The notes beneath the pieces are model-generated. The model ran no database searches. It was not told the DNA's origin and saw only the letters and a program-made list of their open reading frames with translations. Positions 61,865-64,000 of a stretch of 64,000 nucleotides of DNA are shown piece by piece (within the stretch, counting starts at the first letter, position 1; every line of letters starts with the position of its first letter). The translations under genes were made by a program, and so were the position numbers. The stretch is from Acinetobacter kyonggiensis (GTDB lineage Bacteria > Pseudomonadota > Gammaproteobacteria > Pseudomonadales > Moraxellaceae), in assembly GCF_900107285.1 (NCBI RefSeq), contig NZ_FNPK01000002.1, positions 186,001-250,000 on the forward strand, in the 5' to 3' direction.

Positions 61865-63142
61865 ATGTCTGACGCAACTGGCAAAAAAGCCGTTTTACAG
61901 CTTGATGGCAAAGAAATTGAATTACCAATTTACAGCGGCACATTGGGCCCAGATGTAATCGACGTTAAAGATGTGTTGGCCGCAGGTCACTTTACTTTTG
62001 ATCCTGGTTTTATGGCAACAGCTGCATGTGAATCTAAAATCACATTCATCGATGGTAACAAAGGTATTCTTTTACACCGTGGTTACCCGATTGACCAACT
62101 TGCGACTAAAGCCGACTACCTAGAAACTTGCTACTTATTGTTAAACGGCGAACTTCCAACAGCCGAACAAAAAGTAGAGTTTGATGCTAAAGTTCGTAAC
62201 CATACAATGGTTCACGACCAAGTTAGCCGCTTCTACAATGGTTTCCGTCGTGATGCTCATCCAATGGCGATCATGGTTGGTGTAGTAGGTGCGCTTTCTG
62301 CGTTCTATCACAACAGCTTAGACATTGAAAATGTTGATCACCGTGAAATTACAGCAGTCCGCTTGATTGCTAAAGTTCCTACGCTTGCTGCATGGAGCTA
62401 CAAATACACAGTGGGTCAACCATTCATGTATCCGCGTAACGACTTAAGCTACGCTGAAAACTTCCTATACATGATGTTTGCGACTCCAGCAGATCGTGAT
62501 TACAAAGTTAACCCTATTCTTGCTAAAGCAATGGATCGTATCTTTACGCTTCATGCTGACCATGAACAAAATGCGTCTACATCGACTGTACGTTTAGCTG
62601 GTTCTACTGGTGCTAATCCTTACGCATGTATCGCTGCGGGTATCTCGGCACTTTGGGGCCCTGCTCACGGCGGCGCGAACGAAGCTGTTCTTAAGATGCT
62701 TGATGAAATCGGCACTGTAGAAAATGTTGCTGAGTTCATGGAAAAAGTTAAAACTAAAGAAGTTAAACTCATGGGCTTCGGTCACCGCGTTTATAAAAAC
62801 TTCGATCCACGTGCAAAAGTAATGAAAGAAACGTGTGACGAAGTACTTAGCGCGCTAGGTATTAACGATCCACAACTTGCGCTTGCGATGGAACTTGAAC
62901 GTATTGCGTTGTCTGACGAATACTTCATCAAACGTAACTTATACCCGAACGTAGACTTCTACTCAGGTATCATCCTTAAAGCGATTGGTATCCCAACAGA
63001 AATGTTTACAGTAATCTTCGCTCTTGCACGTACAGTTGGCTGGATCAGCCACTGGTTAGAAATGCACAGCGGCCCTTACAAAATCGGTCGTCCACGTCAA
63101 CTTTACACTGGTGAAGTTCAACGTGACATCGCAGGTCGTTAA
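61865..63142 (+). CDS. gltA: Citrate synthase
   Basis: Condenses oxaloacetate and acetyl-CoA. 425 residues, hexameric type II form. The catalytic residues are in [13 protein letters not shown] (His), [16 protein letters not shown] (His) and [10 protein letters not shown] (Asp). NADH sensitivity is usual for this type. AGGAGATCG precedes the ATG. Confidence 0.97.
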   Translation: MSDATGKKAVLQLDGKEIELPIYSGTLGPDVIDVKDVLAAGHFTFDPGFMATAACESKITFIDGNKGILLHRGYPIDQLATKADYLETCYLLLNGELPTAEQKVEFDAKVRNHTMVHDQVSRFYNGFRRDAHPMAIMVGVVGALSAFYHNSLDIENVDHREITAVRLIAKVPTLAAWSYKYTVGQPFMYPRNDLSYAENFLYMMFATPADRDYKVNPILAKAMDRIFTLHADHEQNASTSTVRLAGSTGANPYACIAAGISALWGPAHGGANEAVLKMLDEIGTVENVAEFMEKVKTKEVKLMGFGHRVYKNFDPRAKVMKETCDEVLSALGINDPQLALAMELERIALSDEYFIKRNLYPNVDFYSGIILKAIGIPTEMFTVIFALARTVGWISHWLEMHSGPYKIGRPRQLYTGEVQRDIAGR

Positions 63143-63161
63143 TTCTTAAGAATTAATGATT

Positions 63162-63189
63162 AAAAAACCACCCTTCGGGGTGGTTTTTT
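63162..63189 (+). terminator. UUCG-capped terminator after gltA
   Basis: AAAAAACCACCC, TTCG, GGGTGGTTTTTT. A palindrome AATTCTTAAGAATT lies just before it (63141-63154). Confidence 0.95.
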
Positions 63190-63219
63190 ATATGCAAAAA
63201 TATCTTAACCATTGATTTA

Positions 63220-64000
63220 TCAATGAACAATATCGTAGTGCTGTAAATTCATTTCTTTAAGTTGTTGTTTTAACTTAGCCAACGACCAAGGCCAAGCAGC
63301 AAAGTTACGCCCATGCGCATCTAAGTAATAGCTTTTACAGCCTCCACTATTAAATACAGTGGTTTGTAGCTGTTTTTGCAGCCTAAAATTATGTTTACGT
63401 ACCACTTCTTTTTTTATTTCAAACCGAATAAATTTCAGATTTTTCATTTTCACCAAAGCACTGACAATATAGTCCAGTTGTGCTTCTGCAATCCCAATAA
63501 ATGAATCATAGACTAAAATATTTGGCCCCAGTACCAGAAAGGCATTTGGCACACCTTCAATACTGGTGCCTAAAAAAGCCTCAGGGGAGCTGTCTTTCCA
63601 CAAATCCGCAAGTAACTGCCCCTCAGCATTCCTAACCCGCTTTCCAATCGGTGGATGAGACACCTCAAAACCCGTGCCCCAAATAATCACATCCACATCA
63701 TGTCGCTCACCATTGGCAGCAATTACCGTATTGCCCTCCACCTCAACCAAACCATATGGAATGAGATGCGTATTGTCTGCTTGTAATGCAGGATAATAAT
63801 TATTGGCAAACAATAAACGCTTACAACCAATCGAAAAATTAGGGGTGACATTTTTACGTAATTGTAGATCTCGAATTTGCCAACTTAATAATTTCCGACT
63901 TAAGAAATTAACTGGTTCTAAAACTTTTGGATTACGTAAACCAAAGTTAATGATATTTAATGAGCCTGCAACCGCCCCACGCCATTTCTGTTGAATTGCT
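63220..64000 (-). CDS. Flavin monooxygenase (Baeyer-Villiger type), 5' end missing
   Basis: The frame is open from the stop at 63220 to the window edge, so at least 260 C-terminal residues are present. TPNFSIGCKRLLFANNYYPAL, VDVIIWGTGFEVSHPP and FLGTSIEGVPNAFLVLGPN match FAD/NADPH monooxygenases that oxidise ketones or similar compounds. The N-terminal FAD motif is outside the window. It is convergent with gltA; the substrate is unknown. Confidence 0.85.
   Translation of the reverse strand, partial: AIQQKWRGAVAGSLNIINFGLRNPKVLEPVNFLSRKLLSWQIRDLQLRKNVTPNFSIGCKRLLFANNYYPALQADNTHLIPYGLVEVEGNTVIAANGERHDVDVIIWGTGFEVSHPPIGKRVRNAEGQLLADLWKDSSPEAFLGTSIEGVPNAFLVLGPNILVYDSFIGIAEAQLDYIVSALVKMKNLKFIRFEIKKEVVRKHNFRLQKQLQTTVFNSGGCKSYYLDAHGRNFAAWPWSLAKLKQQLKEMNLQHYDIVH

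Overview
This 64 kb window is ordinary-looking chromosome from a low-GC gammaproteobacterium of the Moraxellaceae, most likely Acinetobacter. The evidence is the AT-rich codon use, the cluster gltA <> sdhCDAB-sucAB-lpdA-sucCD, the pgaABCD biofilm operon, a GTP-type PEP carboxykinase, and short Acinetobacter-style hypothetical proteins. No prophage, integrase, transposase, rRNA operon or CRISPR array was seen.

Layout. 1-9 kb: endonuclease III (cut by the left edge), adenylate kinase, a DUF445 membrane protein, PBP2 (mrdA) with rsmD, a TSUP permease, a lipoprotein and a PlsC-like acyltransferase. 8.6-16 kb: two adjacent NlpE-like lipoproteins, a TonB-dependent siderophore receptor, and a three-gene adaptor/permease/ATPase exporter operon whose base composition is clearly richer in G+C than its neighbours. 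16-21 kb: dps, groESL behind a recognisable heat-shock promoter, a metallophosphoesterase and a lipid kinase. 21-31 kb: pckG, glpD, an MHS-type dicarboxylate/MFS permease, a METTL20-like methyltransferase, folD, tRNA-Cys, tRNA-Leu and a PIG3-type oxidoreductase. 31-36.5 kb: a PadR-DUF3861-DUF2798 operon, then a very AT-rich, frameshifted HEPN-domain gene (ApeA-like, so possibly an antiphage gene), then cysDN. 36.8-48.4 kb: a hypothetical protein, a frameshifted YqiJ gene with its flotillin partner, a double VOC protein, a stand-alone PgaB-type glycoside hydrolase, and pgaABCD facing it. 48.8-64 kb: the TCA cluster, gltA, and a flavin monooxygenase cut by the right edge.

How the genes work together. 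The 48.8-63.1 kb block encodes citrate synthase, succinate dehydrogenase, 2-oxoglutarate dehydrogenase and succinyl-CoA synthetase. Internal terminators after sdhB and lpdA divide it into separate units. pckG, glpD and the organic-acid permease add gluconeogenic and organic-acid metabolism. The pga genes make and export poly-N-acetylglucosamine. PgaB in the operon has a degenerate C-terminal hydrolase domain, while an intact copy of that domain is a separate convergent gene.

Items most worth a second look: the disrupted HEPN/ApeA-like gene and the 16-bp inverted repeat over its promoter and start codon; the split PgaB arrangement; a sucA leader in which mutually exclusive helices share one C-run; the paired palindromes before padR; the high-GC exporter operon; and several intergenic repeat elements. 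Two genes are broken by an apparent single-base loss at short T-runs, so assembly error should be excluded before either is called a pseudogene. All function calls come from reading the translations; no database search was possible.
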